A stretch of 64,000 nt of DNA from Nageia nagi (Eukaryota > Pinophyta), in NCBI GenBank assembly GCA_050084985.1, contig JBITNC010000001.1, positions 125,984,001 through 126,048,000 of the forward strand, written 5' to 3'. Within the stretch, counting starts at the first letter, position 1. Each line of letters opens with the position of its first letter. Below the pieces are notes generated by a model. It had not been told where the DNA came from. It did not search any database and saw only the letters and a list, made by a program, of their open reading frames with translations. Positions 23,650-36,826 of this stretch are shown here, piece after piece. The position numbers and the translations under genes were made by a program.

Positions 23650-26600
23650 TTTTGAAAAATGGTAAACTTTTTAAAAACTATGAACCAAGGTAGATTTATT
23701 TAATCTTATATTAAGCTTATTTTACTAAGGTTGAAGAGGAAATTATCAAGAGCATATCATCTAAAACTATATAGAAGATCATAGAGGTTGCTAATTCATT
23801 ATTCATATTGTAAACCTCTACTACCTTCTGATCTATATGAGGTATAAGTTTCTTATTCACTATTTTCCAAAGCTTCTTTGCCTACAACTTAGTTCTCATT
23901 TAAAGTTCTTAAATGCTAATGTTGGAATTATCAAGAATGTGTTTGGATAAAAAAGAGTCTTTCATTTGCTACATAAGAGTATGAAATATATAATAAGCAT
24001 ATGCTTCAATAAATAATATTATATGTTTATTTTTAACCAAGTAAATACTACATGTTGTATTTAATAAACTAAGACATGTTTGATTTGATTCATAAGTGCA
24101 AATATTTTACAACTCATATAATAATCCATATACCCAAATACATTTTTTATCTCAAGAACTATAGATGTAGAGTGACATTATTGAAGCTTATTTTTTATTT
24201 AAAATTAGGCTTTCACTTAAATGCCTACACAAGAGGAGCCCAAGTACTACTAATTCTCAACTAATTCATTTTGATCAGTATTATACTCTTACAAGGAGAA
24301 GTACTTATTATTTTTCAAAGTTATGACATATATTGGATCGATTAAATTATTAAGCTTGATTAGGTTTCAAGTTTTCCTCTTAGATTAATAGGATAATCAC
24401 TAAATGGACATGTGGACATGTGGTATCACTACATATATGTCTATCCACCTATTGAAGTTATGTCTAGACCAATAAAGCACTTAGAAAAAATTAAGAAGTA
24501 CAAACTTTTCATCATTTGGATCGTCATACTTAAAGGTCTAATCTATCTATCTTCACCCCATGGCTTTCCAAATAAGTTATGTTGTGAAATATACTTGCAT
24601 ATTTATTCATTTTAAGTGATTGTTCATATCAATATTTGCATTTTCATTTGCATAAGCAAATAAATCAAAATATGAAACATATGTAAAACATCATCTATTC
24701 AAAATTTGAAATCTAAGTGTCCAATGGATTTTATTTATCAACCCTTAAAAGACATCTTTACATAGATCCATAATTGTCACAAGTTAACTTTGCAAAAAAA
24801 TGATAAATACTTAAGCATAAGCATGTATTAATTCCATGATTTGCATAAGTTAACATGCATTAAGGATAAATACTCAACATTCATATTTTTAACTTAAGGA
24901 TTTTAAATCATAAGTAAACATCTTAAAAAATTTAAATTCTAAGCATGCATTATTAAATTAAAATTTTAAGTCCTAAGCATGCAACTTAAAAATTTAAGTC
25001 CTTAGCATGCAACATAAATTTAAAAATTGAAGTCCTAATCATGCAACTTAAAAATATAAGTCCTTAGCATGTAACATTAACTTTAGAGAGGCATTAAAAA
25101 TTTCTAAGTAATAAGTATGCACTATTTGTAAAACATAAAAGTTTCTAAGTGATAAAAAATGTATTTTAATCATAAAGGATCTAAAGATTTTAAGTAAAGA
25201 AATTCACAAATATCTTCTCCTTTAACTTAAAAATTAAAATTTGATTATCACTTAAATAAAATGTCATAGTTATATATAAAAAATTAATATATATTGGCCA
25301 ATAATTTGTAAAAAAAATATTCTTTTTACTTAAGAACATACTAAAAAAATGCCTCATTTAAAAAAAAAAATCATTTAAGAGTAATGATGAATCTACTTAC
25401 TCTAAATATAATCATGATAATGGTTTAAATTATGAAATGTTTAATAAATGAAGTGGCTTGTAAGCAAAGAAATAAATTAAATACCTTCAAAAGATATACA
25501 TTTACTTATAGATGTATTTAATGGATTGCAGGTAACAACAAAACTTAAATGCATCCACCAAACAAACCAAAACAAAAAAAAAAATTAGCTAAACTTGAAT
25601 TCATCCTCCAAAAAAAATAAATAAGAGCCTTTTAAAAGACAAACATGCAAGAGACTCCAAATTGAAGGAAAAAAATAATCCAAATTAAATGCAATGAGCA
25701 TAGTGTTGTTTGTTTTAAAAAAAAAAGGTCATCACAACCAACTAGACCTTGGATAGGAGAAGAGGTTCTTTTTATTGAAAAAAGGAAAAGGGTGGGGGTA
25801 CATGGGTATAGGTAGCTAAAGGAGGAAGAGTAGAGGTTTTTTGGTAGAGAAGAGATGAGACATCCTCTTGTGTGCCTAAACCCTAGGCCTAACAGACAAT
25901 GACAAGAGGGATGGGGCAGATGGCTGCTACCATAGAGTTTTAACAATGAAGAGAGGAGGCATATACAAGAGAAGAGTGACAAACATAGAGTTAGATATAT
26001 TGTAGAGAGGAGTCATATACAGGAGTGGATTATAGAGTCATGCAAGGGTGAAGGTTTGGCTATGAACTGATTGCTCCCATCTCAATAAGGAAAAAATATC
26101 ATTATGTTTCAATATGGTGTGAATCTCATCAAGAAGGTAAAATCCAAGGGGCTTTAAATAATACAAAGATTTTGAAATAAAAAATGTAAAACATTATTTT
26201 TTTTATAAGAAGAATATATTCCCCTCCTCATGGTTTTGAACAACTGATATACCTTTGTAAAAGAAATACAATCTTTTAAAAATAAAACTAAAAAAAATTT
26301 ATAAGGTAGAATTTTTTTTTTTTGCATAAAAGATATAGTTATATATACAAAAATAATTATATAATATCCTCTTTAAATAGAATTATATCAATGATTTAAG
26401 AAATTTTTGTAAGAATGCTACTAAAAAAAGCATTATATACTATCCTCTTGAGTAATAAATTAAGCATTTATATAAAACATGCTAATAACATAAGAGGTTA
26501 GTGTTAATAAAAAAATTGGATTGTATTGATATTTTGATCATATTTAAAAAATAGAAACAAACACATATCATAATACATATCACAAAATATGTTAGTCTTC

Positions 26601-26700
26601 TTAATGAAAAAAATAACCAAGAAGAAAAGAATTTATACCTTCTCTTAGTTTTACCTTAATAAAGAAGTGTAAGATAAAAAATGAAGACCTCCAAGATGAA
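23650..26700. other. Long non-coding leader of the copia element
   Basis: About 3 kb between recognisable gag and the 5' LTR, mostly AT-rich with poly-A runs. A more GC-rich patch at 25740-26060 has no recognisable protein. The leader is longer than a simple copia leader, so an unrecognised insertion may be hidden here. Confidence 0.4.
24930..25085. repeat. Degenerate short tandem repeat inside the copia leader
   Basis: Four to five copies of a unit of about 36-40 bp built on AAGTCCTTAGCATGCAACTT (variants AAGTCCTAAGCATGCAACTT, AAGTCCTAATCATGCAACTT). It lies in the long non-coding stretch between the primer-binding site and recognisable gag. Confidence 0.7.
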
Positions 26701-26729
26701 GAGCTTCCACACCAAGTTATGATACCAAA

Positions 26730-27229
26730 TGAAAGAATTGCAATATAAACTAAACAACTCTAAACTCACAAGATCATATGAAAGCTCATAATTCACATAT
26801 AACAAACTCACAAAGTAATCTCACATAGATAACATAAGATGTAAGTGGTTCCTCCAACTAGGAGTACATCCACTAACTAGATCTCTCTTAATCTTAAATA
26901 TGAACTCCTAAAATTCTCCTATTCTTATCTTTTAAATACTATCTTATAGCATAACGTTTCTCTTCAAATTAGTTTGTAATCATAAAGAGGAAGCCTTCTA
27001 TTTATAGGTCAAAATCTCTCTTCAGATCACCCTTTTATCCAATGTAGAAAGGCATGACATGCACTCCCTTGTACACAAAGGGCATGCTCAATGACATGGA
27101 GTGTAGAATAAGTTACATTATCATATTCATTTAAATACCTAAGGTATCTAATGATACCTATAAGTATTAGTGAATTAACAAAAACGGATTATTACAAACC
27201 TTTACAATAATGCATTATACATTCCAACA
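26730..27229 (-). repeat. 5' LTR of the copia element
   Basis: 500 bp, paired with 18844-19323. On the minus strand it starts TGTTGGAATG and ends TTTCA. The primer-binding site starts 2 bp beyond the LTR end, which fixes the orientation of the element. Confidence 0.88.
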
Positions 27230-28221
27230 AGATGTTCCATCAGGGATTAAAGAAGTAGTGAAACTAAAATGATTGAAGAATGAAGATCAATTCAAGGTTA
27301 AAAATATACATGAGAAGATCAGAATGGTTGAGAAGTTTTACAAAAGGATATGCAACATGAATTAAAAGATTTTGAAAAAAAAAATTGACTATCCAAATAA
27401 AATAGTTAGATGGAAAGTATGATAGGAAGAATTACCTCCAAGAAGACTTTTAGAGTAAAAATTAAGAGTAATAAGAAAGTAATGTATGGAAAAGATAGTA
27501 AGATTTTCCTAAGGACTTAAGATTTTATGCCCAAAAAAATTGATATATCTTAGATCCTAATGTGGGAATGGAAATATTGGTTAGTCAAAATAAAAATAGC
27601 ATCACGAGATAAACTTAGTAAAAGAACAGTGTAGAAGAGAATACCATAAGAAATAAACATATCTAGATTAGATATTTACCATGAAATTAATCTAACCTTT
27701 AAAGTAAAAAAGTAAAAATAAGGATAAATGATGAAATAATATAACAATTCCATCATGAATTCTTTCATTAAGGTAGATAATGAAGTTTGAACTAAGTCAA
27801 ATCCTTAAAAGCTTAGTGAATTGATAGTTAGATTGAGAATCCTAACTATGCATATTTATTCTTAGAAATTTGGAATGTTAAATAAGATTATGAATGTTGA
27901 TATGGTTATTAGTAGACCTATTTATTAAATAAATTTAAGTTAAACTCAATAAGTAAGCCAAGTATAAAAGATTCACTTATATATATAATAATCCAAAACT
28001 GCTTAATCTGGTCAATTTACACATAACAAAGGATAAAAATTAATACCCTTTGAAAATAGATAGGGTTAAGGATGCAAGAATTTCATGATGATATCTAAAG
28101 GAATAAGGTAGGATCAAGAAAAAAAATCTAAAGGAAAAGAGAAGTAAAATAATGAATAACCTATTTTTGAAAAAAAAAACTATGAAAATCATGTTTCCCA
28201 TAGTGACCAAAAATCTGAGAA

Positions 28222-30445
28222 TGATGCCATGAGATCTCCAAGAAAGCACAAGAATTTTTTTGACTCTTAGAATAAATTAGTAAAGTTATAAATAAACTTA
28301 AAATTTCCACCTAAGTTTTCTATGGTCTTTTTTTCTTAAATTTAGAAACCTTGTGAAGAAGGTGTGTTATGTTTTATCATGTTCTGCTATGAATACCTTA
28401 TGTTATGATAAAACATGTTTCATTATTATGTGTGTAAAATGAAATAAGACAACTTCAAACTATAGTAGTTAACATAAGGGATTGTGTCAATCCAAGAGAC
28501 ACAGCCTAACTCCTTGTTGTGGATTCCCTTGCAAGATTTAGGACTATGTGGTATTTGTTTAGTGTGAAATAAGAAGACATTATGATGTTTTGTTTCAATT
28601 ATAGCATTTTTTATGAAATTTATTTGAAAATGATCTTATGAAAATATGATATTATCTACCTTATTCATATAAGATACTATTGAGGTATACATGTTGTGTT
28701 GTGTAGGTGACATGTAAGAAGGTGGGATGCTCATGTGTACAAAGATGATAACATAAGGTGGATCTAGGATACTGAAAGAGGATCCAATATGACCACTACT
28801 AAACACCTTCCAATTATTAAGATAAATATAGTTGCATGGGATGATGATAATTGGGAGTGCCCCTAGGATGTATGTTGAATATTTATTCTTGTTAATTTTC
28901 TGTTGTAAAGATTCTGCAAAGGAAACCTTGATGAAAATGTTAGTAGGGGTAGGTAATTTATTGCACCTTTAGTACTTTTAGATATTAATTTAATTAATTA
29001 AAGATTATTTCAATTAATAAGATTATGTGATGCAGAATTTATTTAATTAATGTTATTAATTAAATTGGCAGCTTTATAAAAATAATACTTAATACTTAAC
29101 ATTATTATTATTATTAATATCTAATAAATTAAATTAAAATAATAAAATAAAAATAATTATGGATGAGCTTAAGGAGAAGTTAAGCTTAACACATGGTCAG
29201 ATAGGGTTAAATGACAACTAAGAATTAGATGTCATGAAAATAAAATATTATTATTTTATTAAAAACCCTAATGTTTTGAAAAGTTATAAATATACCCTTA
29301 GAGCTCACATTTTGGAAGAAATTGAGAGTGAGAAGTGAAGCTCTAGAGAAATCCTAAGATAAAACAAGAGCTAGGGTTTTTGAGGCTTAGGGTAGTCTTA
29401 GAAAATAACTTGAAGATGTAAGATTATGATGTTGAATTGGAAGGTCCACCATTTTGCTTTGCAAAGGATTTTTTTGAGCATTCAAGGGTTTTGGAGTCCT
29501 TTAAAGAATTTGATCAGTTTGATAGCATTTATTAGGTTGGTTCATTCTAATTTCTCAGTTAGGTTATATAGAAATGATATTATATATTTTTCTCTATAAG
29601 GATGAAAGAAAAATAATAGTTTCCACTTAGAAAGTAAAGAAAATGTTACTTTGAATGTGGTGTTTTTAAAAAATATTATGATTTAGGACTTATTTTGCCA
29701 TTACATAATTTATTTTTCCTTGATCTAGTTGTTTTGGTTTGATTTATTACAAATTCAAATCTTGATTTGATTCTTTGATTAGATATAAGAATTTGGTCTT
29801 ATGTGAAATCCATCATATTCTTAAGTGAAATGTTTCAAAAACATATCATTAGTATATTGGTAATAACTTAGTAATATGAACTTAGATTCAACTAAAAGTT
29901 TTAGGGTACTCCATAGGCATGTATACGAATGAAACCCAAAAATGTTATTCTAATTAAATATGCAAAGAAAAAGATATAGGTATTCTAATAAGGTAAAATT
30001 TTAAGGACTACATTTTTTATCTATTAGATTTTAGATATTAAGTTTAATTTATTAATCAATAAGTAATATGATGAATATAGTAAAGAATAAATTTACTCTA
30101 GTATAAAGGAAGGATTCCTTGTTAAGATACCATCAGCAAGATAGAATATTTCAAAATGGGTTAACTAAGCGCGAAGGCTATTGTCTTCTAAGATGAAAAT
30201 TATAGGCAAGATATTTAGGATATTTAACAAGAAGGTTAAATATCATGAGATAAATAGTATTATCATCTAATGATAAGATAGTGAGTCAAGAATGATGACA
30301 CTTGGAACCATTAAATGATATCAATCTTACAGTTCACAAGTAGCTTCTAAACTTTCATAATTGAATGTCCATACATATTTGTATATTTGTTTAAAAAATA
30401 ATTATGATCATTACATAAGGGTTTATTTGGATTGGAGATAGTTCA
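28222..30445 (+). repeat. Right (3') LTR of the large retroelement, 2.2 kb
   Basis: Direct copy of 12674-16265 but lacking the 1,365-bp segment 14584-15948; the junction lies at about 30125. The upstream sequence (ACCAAAAATCTGAGAA) is only weakly purine-rich, so the polypurine tract has decayed or lies elsewhere. The end could extend to about 30458. Confidence 0.75.
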
Positions 30446-33400
30446 AGTTGGTTTTTCAGGTGTAAAAATTAGGTCCTGATAATTATTACAGCTCTCATAT
30501 TTGTCAAAATTTTAGTCTCCTTTATCATTTGAAGCATTTGGAAGTCTTGGCAATAAATGGTACATTGGATTAAATGGAAGGGTTCTATATTTTGTAAAGG
30601 GCTCTCTATTAATTAATTAAATATATGATGGTCTTCACTATTTCAACTAATAGTACCCCTCTAACCTAGATTCAATGGGTGCATGCCTACAAATTTTTCA
30701 AATGAGGCATTATTACTATTACAAATGTTTTTTACAAGCACTCCAAGAATTGGATTCCTTAGGATCAATTGAGGAATTATTTTCACTTGAATGCCTCAAA
30801 CACAGCAACTCATGATATTGTTATTATGTTTACACCTTTTTTCAAACTTGTATAAAATTAGTGTAAACTCTTAGAACCCATGGTGGAAAGATTGGGGATG
30901 GTATCTTGACACCCCTTTTCTTTACTATAGAGATACCTTGGGATACAACTGGCTTACTCCAACGTTGCCTATGGTTTTCCAGTTTAATAATAAATGGGAT
31001 TTAGTTTTTCAAAACACCAAGTGGAAGCAATTCTTCAAAGCTACATGGAGTTCATACCATGAATCAAAAAACATTTTTTCATCTAAGTTTGCTTAACTAG
31101 AGTCTCCCATTAAGTTTTTTTCAAATAAGAAGACATTCTTATAATTGATTTTTCTTTACCTAATAAGATAAAGGTATTTTTGACATGTGGATGCAAATTA
31201 TCAATCAAGCTCAAAAGTTTGAGCTTGAGTTATCCTATCTTTGTACTCTACTAGAGTATTGGGGCAATGCTCTTTGCCCTATCAATAAATTGCCTCATAG
31301 TATAACCTATTAGGATCATTTATGCTCTTACATACATTGATGTCCCATGTCACATTCATGATCACAATGTAATATTTAGATTGGGGTCCAATATTCCCCT
31401 CCTTGAAAATATTTCCATGATTCTAGGGATAGTTATTCATGACCTCCTATGGGATGGGACATGCAACCTCTAGGCACCAATGCTCCAAGTTGGAATGCTT
31501 TGCCACCTTCTACACTAACTGGCCAACAAGGGTGATCTCCACCTTTGTCTCCATAGAAATCTCGCGTATTAGGTGATAAAGAAGTTAGCTCACCTAGGTC
31601 TAATGATGGTTGGAACCTTTTCCCTCTACCATATAATGAATGGAATCATATGGTTCTTATAAATGTGCCCCCATGGGACTTGCTTATGAGAATAATGCAT
31701 GATTTGCTTTATTTTCTTAATGCTAAATCATACAATTTTCTTAACCTATGATTAAGGTTACACAAAAAAATTTTGAGGTATGTTCTCTAGCACCCACAAA
31801 CACCTTTTGTTGTAAAAGTTTTTAATTTTGATATAAGAACTTTTCATCAAAAAATTTATCAATATATTTAATATTAAAAAAATGTTAAAGATGATATTAT
31901 GAGACATATTTACCTGAAGTGGGAGAATTTTTGAATGATGGCCTTAGTAATGTAAAAAGAATATAAATTTTTAAGTTATCTATTACCCTTATTATTTTTT
32001 TCATAAGTAGTAATGTGAATCTTCCATTCTTAAAAGTACTTATGTATATTTTCAATTAGTTGATATGGGTATTAAGTTAAAAATAAATAAATTAAGTTTC
32101 ATTAGTATAATAAAATAAATGTTTCTAAGTTCTATTTTACTTCTTATATATAATTATTTGATGGCTTATATATGGTATATTCTATTAATTCAAATAATTA
32201 AATAAAAATTTTAATGAAAAGGATGATAGAGGATTATTTTAAATCTTTATATTAGGATAATATTATGGTAGTTTAATATAGTATGATCATTTTTTTTCAG
32301 AGAAGTGTTAATAAGCATGTAAAGATCCTGACTCAAGATAAACTAGGGGTAATCATTGCCCATTCGAGCCCACCTAGTGAAACTATTGGTCAAACCCCCC
32401 AAATGGTTATAATACAGCTAAAATGCATCTAAGCTATATCCATGTAGTACCACTAGGGATCCATCAAGGGGACTCAAACTTTTATGTATTTTATTTTTTG
32501 GAGTAATGAATGCTTTATTTTACATTCATCTATTTGATATTCATAATTAAGTTCTTTTATATATATGATTTTTTGAAGGAAGAAGTTATTAATATTACTT
32601 ATACAAGATAAATATATGCACATCCTTAACAGAGGTATGCATTTGATTATTTTATGGTTGTTAAATATATAAAGTTAAATAATGTGTTGTATAATATAGA
32701 CTATAAGCAAAACTATTTTAGAAATTAAAAATAATACCAATACAAATGAAGATAATTTTAGAATCGCTCATAGTGATCAAGAGTATATTGCAACTTATGA
32801 AGTAGATTTGTATTTTTAGAACCAAAAGAATCACCAAATAGAAGAAATCATTGTTCAACAAATTATTCCTTAATTATAATAATACTATAGCTAGGTGAAA
32901 GTGTTAACATCATTCGATATTCACATGGTAAATTAGCATTTGCATATAAAAGATACATGAAATCAAGATCCATCCTATTTCTAATGGAATATAAAGATTT
33001 TATAGATGTTCAATTATTTATATTAAATTTATCTCATATTTTTTAAAAATATTTTAAACTTGTTTTTTAAGAAAATGTACTTAAATTTTATCATACCTCC
33101 CATGAGCCATAATGAGTAATATAGAACCAATAAACTCTAAGAACAACATTGACTTCTACACTTAACCTTCATTATAGAAAATATCAATTTTATTGACTTA
33201 CCTTTCATAAGTATTATTTATTATAGAAATTACCAATTTTATTAATTATACATGTATTTAATTTATTTAGGCCAAAACCCTAGGTGTACCAAAACACATA
33301 TCAATAGTCCCAACTAATTATGATTACAATGGTAATTAGAATGATGATTGGTTTACTCCTAATCATCAAACTAACCCAAATGAATGGTTAGTTTAGTCCC

Positions 33401-34800
33401 AACCAATTGATCATGAAAAAATTGATTGTTATTTAATTTCCACCCAATAAGGACATAGTTAAGAAAATATTGATGATTATTTAATGTCCACCGAACAAGG
33501 ATATGGTCACAATGCTCATAATTAGATATGATCAACAGTGCAAGAAAGGATAGAAATACTCTCTAATTGTTTCCCATTTTCTAATGCTCAAATGCTGTTA
33601 CAACTAATTTTTCTTGATTTGTACTTTTGTACCCTAGTATTAGCATTGGTATTAGCTTTCACATTGGGCTCTACTTAATGAATGATATGGAGATGAACCT
33701 TACATGTTGTCAACATGCTTACTATATCCAATAATCAACTTTTTGTTTAATAAATAATGCTTATGAGGTAGTGTTATACCATGAATATGAGGTAAAAATT
33801 TCATCTTACAATTACAATGTCTATTTGTTCCTACCAAGAACCTTATTCTCAACTATATGTTTGCAATATATTAGGTTTTAGGTCACATCTAGCTAAAAGT
33901 ATCAAGTTTACTAAGATGTAGTGATAAATATGAAGGAATGGTAGCATGAAAGTTGAGGTTAGTATAGTTGCTAAGGATAGCATGGATACTAATAATATTG
34001 AGGTAAATGACTTTAAGATTTGATCTAGAAACACCTTTTACAAGGATATAATTAATGATTACAACATGAGGTTGGATATGGTCAACATCTCAAAAAATGT
34101 ATCCCAATTTTAGTTTAAATAGGCTAATTTTATAATTTAGTTATTATTTGCATTACTAGAGTTATGTGATCTAGTCCATGAGAGCTATGTTGAGCTTCTT
34201 ATCATGTTTGAGATTATTTGCACCATTAGGTAAGGGTACAACTTGCATCAACGAAGAGATTTGATTTGAATTTGGCCTAGTTTCTATGAAATTTACCTAA
34301 GTTTTATGATGTAGGATAAAGATTTGGAGCAAGAGAATCATCGATCCTATTTGCTCCATCAAAACTAAACATCTACACATGTTATGAGTTCCTAAGGGCT
34401 TCACTTTTAATTTTTGGATGAAGTTACAAGTTTAGAGGGTACTAGGCCAAGAAAATGTTGTATGCCCTAGGGTTAGGGAGGTTAGTGCTATTGCAATTTT
34501 AGTGTTAGGATGGTCAATTTTAGCTGAAGTCATCTTTTTATACCATGATGGGTGTAAATACAATTTTTACCCAAGTTTATAAATAAATGGATGTAAAAAT
34601 CCTAGGGCAGGTGCTTGTGTGAGAATCAATGCTAGTATAAAAAATAGGTTTCCAGTTGAGGGATGTGTTTTCCATTTTGTTATGTTGCATTATATTTTAT
34701 TATAAAATATAAAAGTAAATTTGCATATGTGATATTGACAAATAACATAATTGACTAATAATACCTTTATTTGTATTTGGTACATTGTTGTCAATTCTTC
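30446..34800. other. AT-rich stretch with unassigned coding-like scraps
   Basis: No gene can be supported. On the plus strand 30879-31090 is open for about 70 codons and unusually tryptophan-rich (WWKDWGWYLDTPFLYY, then NTKWKQFFKATWSSYHE). 31440-31680 reads DMQPLGTNAPSWNALPPS and NDGWNLFPLPYNEWNH with stops. These look like remains of a protein, perhaps a LINE-type element, but I do not recognise the family. A 48-bp repeated unit lies at 33415-33510. Confidence 0.3.
33415..33510 (+). repeat. Two-copy 48-bp tandem unit
   Basis: Units start at 33415 (GAAAAAATTGATTGTTATTT) and 33463 (GAAAATATTGATGATTATTT). The period equals 16 codons, and one frame reads ENIDDYLMSTEQG in the second unit, so it may derive from a repetitive protein. 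Only two clear copies. Confidence 0.5.
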
Positions 34801-34816
34801 AAGGAGCATGAACTAA

Positions 34817-35110
34817 TGTCTAAGAGTTGGAAACTGTACATGGTGTGGAGGGATAGGTTTACAGATGATGAGCTAGCTATGCTTCATATTGTCGGCATGG
34901 GTGACTTGTTGCATGCTCCATATGTTCAGTAGATAAGGAATTACTCATAGACATGATGGAGAGATAGTACGAAAAGACAAATACCTTTCATTTAATGATT
35001 AGAGGGGCTACCATCATTTTCAAGGAAATACTTAGGATCCTATGGGTGCTTGTAAAAGGATGTCCTATCTTCTTGAAGGAGAGCATGAATGACACATAGT
35101 ATGACACCCT
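34817..35110 (+). pseudogene. Plant mobile domain (PMD, MAIN-like) relic
   Basis: The first frame reads WKLYMVWRDRFTDDELAML and GMGDLLHAPYV. After a frame change near 34950 it reads MMER, a stop, then YEKTNTFHLMIRGATIIF and KEILRILWVLVKGCPIF. The arrangement resembles the aminotransferase-like plant mobile domain, whose signature is a long helix, then ET.TFHLP.GE.TITL, then a GL..G.P block. PMD proteins occur as host genes (MAIN family) and within transposons; this broken copy is more likely transposon-derived. Further coding-like sequence at 35353-35550 (GLMSIFHLLGQRELLAPR) has no family I recognise. Confidence 0.5.
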
Positions 35111-35551
35111 CTTTAAATGATTGAAGGGGTTAGATGATTAAGAAGGGTGCATACCTTCATTATTCTTTCAAGGGTAAAATTAAAAGGTTCAAGCGGGTTT
35201 GAATGATTATGGATGCATGTATTGATAGCATTGTATACCCGAAGAAGAATCACGTGGTATAACAGATGACATAAGATATACAATATGCTTAGACCCCATA
35301 TATCATCACTCAAATGTATCATGACTTCACAATTTCGTGATGGTACAAAAGAGTGGAAGGAGGATTGCAAACTCATTTGTGTTATTATATTGGTCTTATG
35401 AGCATATTTCATTTATTGGGCCAAAGGGAACTACTAGCACCTAGGATATATGTAGACAATCCTACATGGTATTCGTTGGCCAGGGCGGGCAAAGTGACAT
35501 GGCTTCATAAGAGTGTGGAAGCCTACTCGAAAGCGATAGACTGTCTCATGG

Positions 35552-36356
35552 AGGGAAGAAAAATTACCCACTGTTGAAGGGATTTGGCTTTGTAACCTGT
35601 TTGATTGTAGAGAGAGTCTCTCTAGTTTGTCAAGCCTTCCAAATTCTGACGGAATGCTTCCTGTCAAGCTGTTAGGGCCCAAACTCAGACTTACTAGAGA
35701 CGTGCAGTTGCTCAATGAATTGGGAATGCTTCCAATCAAATCATTGTACGGTAAGCAGAGATGTTGTAAGTCTTGCAGCTGATCGAATTCCGATGGTATG
35801 CTTCCACTCGATTTGTTTAATGAGAGTCTTATCCACTGAAGATGTTTGCAATTAGCCAGAGATTTGGTTATATGACCTGTAAGTGAATTACTTCTAAGGT
35901 CCAACACCCTCAATGCTTTGAGATGTCCCAACTGTGATGTAATATTTCCTGTGAAATAATTGAAGGAGAGATCCAAAGTGTGCAGTAAGGATAAATCTCC
36001 CAAGGCAGTTGAAATCGTACCTTCCAATTGGAGATAGGGGAGGATGATGGCAACCACCATTTTAGTATATTTTCTGCACCAAACACCCTTACACGAGCAC
36101 ACCTCATTCGAATTGTTTGAAGTCCAAGTGGAGAACGCTTGTTGTGGATCTTACTTAATGGTATTCGAAAGGATGGGAGAGCTTCAATATCCCTCCTATC
36201 ATCCGAACTGTCTTCTTCAAGTAGCATACTCTCATTTTGGATAGCAAAGCTTCCAAAATATGTATGGTTTGCAGTGTTGGTATAAGCTAAGCCCAGCAAC
36301 ATAATCATTATCACTAGACCACCCATTTTCCTCGCCATTTTTAGATGTGGAAACAT
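35552..36356 (-). pseudogene. Truncated RLP pseudogene (third copy)
   Basis: Starts with the family N-terminus MFPHLKMARKMGG, followed by a signal peptide shortened by about eight residues, an LRRNT with CSCKGVWC and roughly six LRRs including DLQHLCLPYNDLIGSIP. Two lesions lie close together: a one-base loss near 36160-36166 shifts the frame in the SFRNTIK block, and in the true frame a TAA occurs at 36151-36153. RLP similarity stops sharply at about 35552, where unrelated sequence joins, so the rest of the LRRs, the island and the membrane span are gone. It retains the extra 24-residue LRR also present in the copy at 46433 but missing from the intact gene. Confidence 0.9.
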
Positions 36357-36826
36357 GGTAGAGGTCTGAACATGATAAAGGATGTCTGAGAAATGTTTAA
36401 AATTTTTATTTAGTCAACTGAAATTCGTTGGTTTTCATACTTTTCCCAAGTCCAGTCTTTCCTAAATCACCGAATTGACCGGGTAGAGGTAGAAAGCATT
36501 GCGGTCCAAGGATGATCAATATTTCCGTAGAACGTAGCGTATTGGGCAAGTCGAGCAACATTCATACGTTGGAAAAGATGGTCAATAATCCAATAGATTT
36601 GCGAGTTGCAGACATAGTGAGTGTTGATCCAACAAGGATGTGAAATTTTATGCATTCTTTTATTCATACCGTCTATCGTTTCATTCGTACACGATTAAAG
36701 TGGTATGGTCGGTGACAACTTCTTTGGTAAGATATAATATACATTGACGTGAGGAAAGAGAGGTACGTAACTTCTCATGGTTACGGGACCACATTAAGTG
36801 TTCATTCTGATGTTTGTGGTCACATT
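36357..36826 (-). promoter_or_regulatory. RLP-family upstream flank (third copy)
   Basis: Shared with 12133-12673 and 49139-49360: GAATTGACCGGGTAGAGGTA, GGTCCAAGGATGATCAAT and GAGCAACATTCATACGTTGG appear in the same order. It also extends further than the other copies, into sequence found again at 57540-57790 and 58040-58260. TTGAC cores are present. With a dead coding region it is a fossil promoter. Confidence 0.7.

Larger units (their letters stand above)
18844..27229 (-). mobile_element. Ty1/copia retrotransposon, complete ends, decayed coding
   Basis: Nested inside the larger LTR element. LTRs lie at 18844-19323 (3' LTR) and 26730-27229 (5' LTR); read on the minus strand the 5' LTR starts TGTTGGAATG and ends TTTCA. 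A primer-binding site follows (TGGTATCATAACTTGGT, 26727 down to 26711), and a polypurine tract AAAGGGGAG abuts the 3' LTR at 19324-19332. Flanking 5-mers GGATG (18839-18843) and AGATG (27230-27234) match at four of five positions, a fair target-site duplication. Order on the minus strand: gag with a zinc-knuckle relic (about 23100), protease region (about 22900), integrase (about 22450-21500), reverse transcriptase with YVDD at 20958-20969, RNase H (about 20450-20090). Stops and frame breaks occur throughout, so it is dead. The LTRs differ at many positions, indicating age. Confidence 0.9.
12674..30445 (+). mobile_element. Large LTR retroelement with very long LTRs, carrying a nested copia element
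   Basis: Two long direct repeats (12674-16265 and 28222-30445) both begin TGATGCCATGAGATC and end near GTTCA. A tRNA-Met-type primer-binding site, TGGTATCAAAGC, lies at 16280-16291 just after the left repeat, so the element reads on the plus strand. The internal part is 16266-18843 plus 27230-28221, about 3.6 kb once the nested copia is removed, with only a degenerate gag-like stretch. Long LTRs with a short, nearly non-coding interior suggest a LARD-like derivative of a Ty3-type element, but the superfamily is not proven. No clear target-site duplication was found: 12669-12673 does not match the bases after 30445, and RLP flank does not resume on the right. Confidence 0.7.

Noticed and set aside
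25632-25982. Minus-strand 116-codon open frame
   Set aside because: Serine/leucine/cysteine-rich with no motif, lying in the copia leader; likely chance.
28040-28249. Minus-strand 69-codon open frame at the right LTR start
   Set aside because: AT-biased chance frame spanning the LTR boundary.
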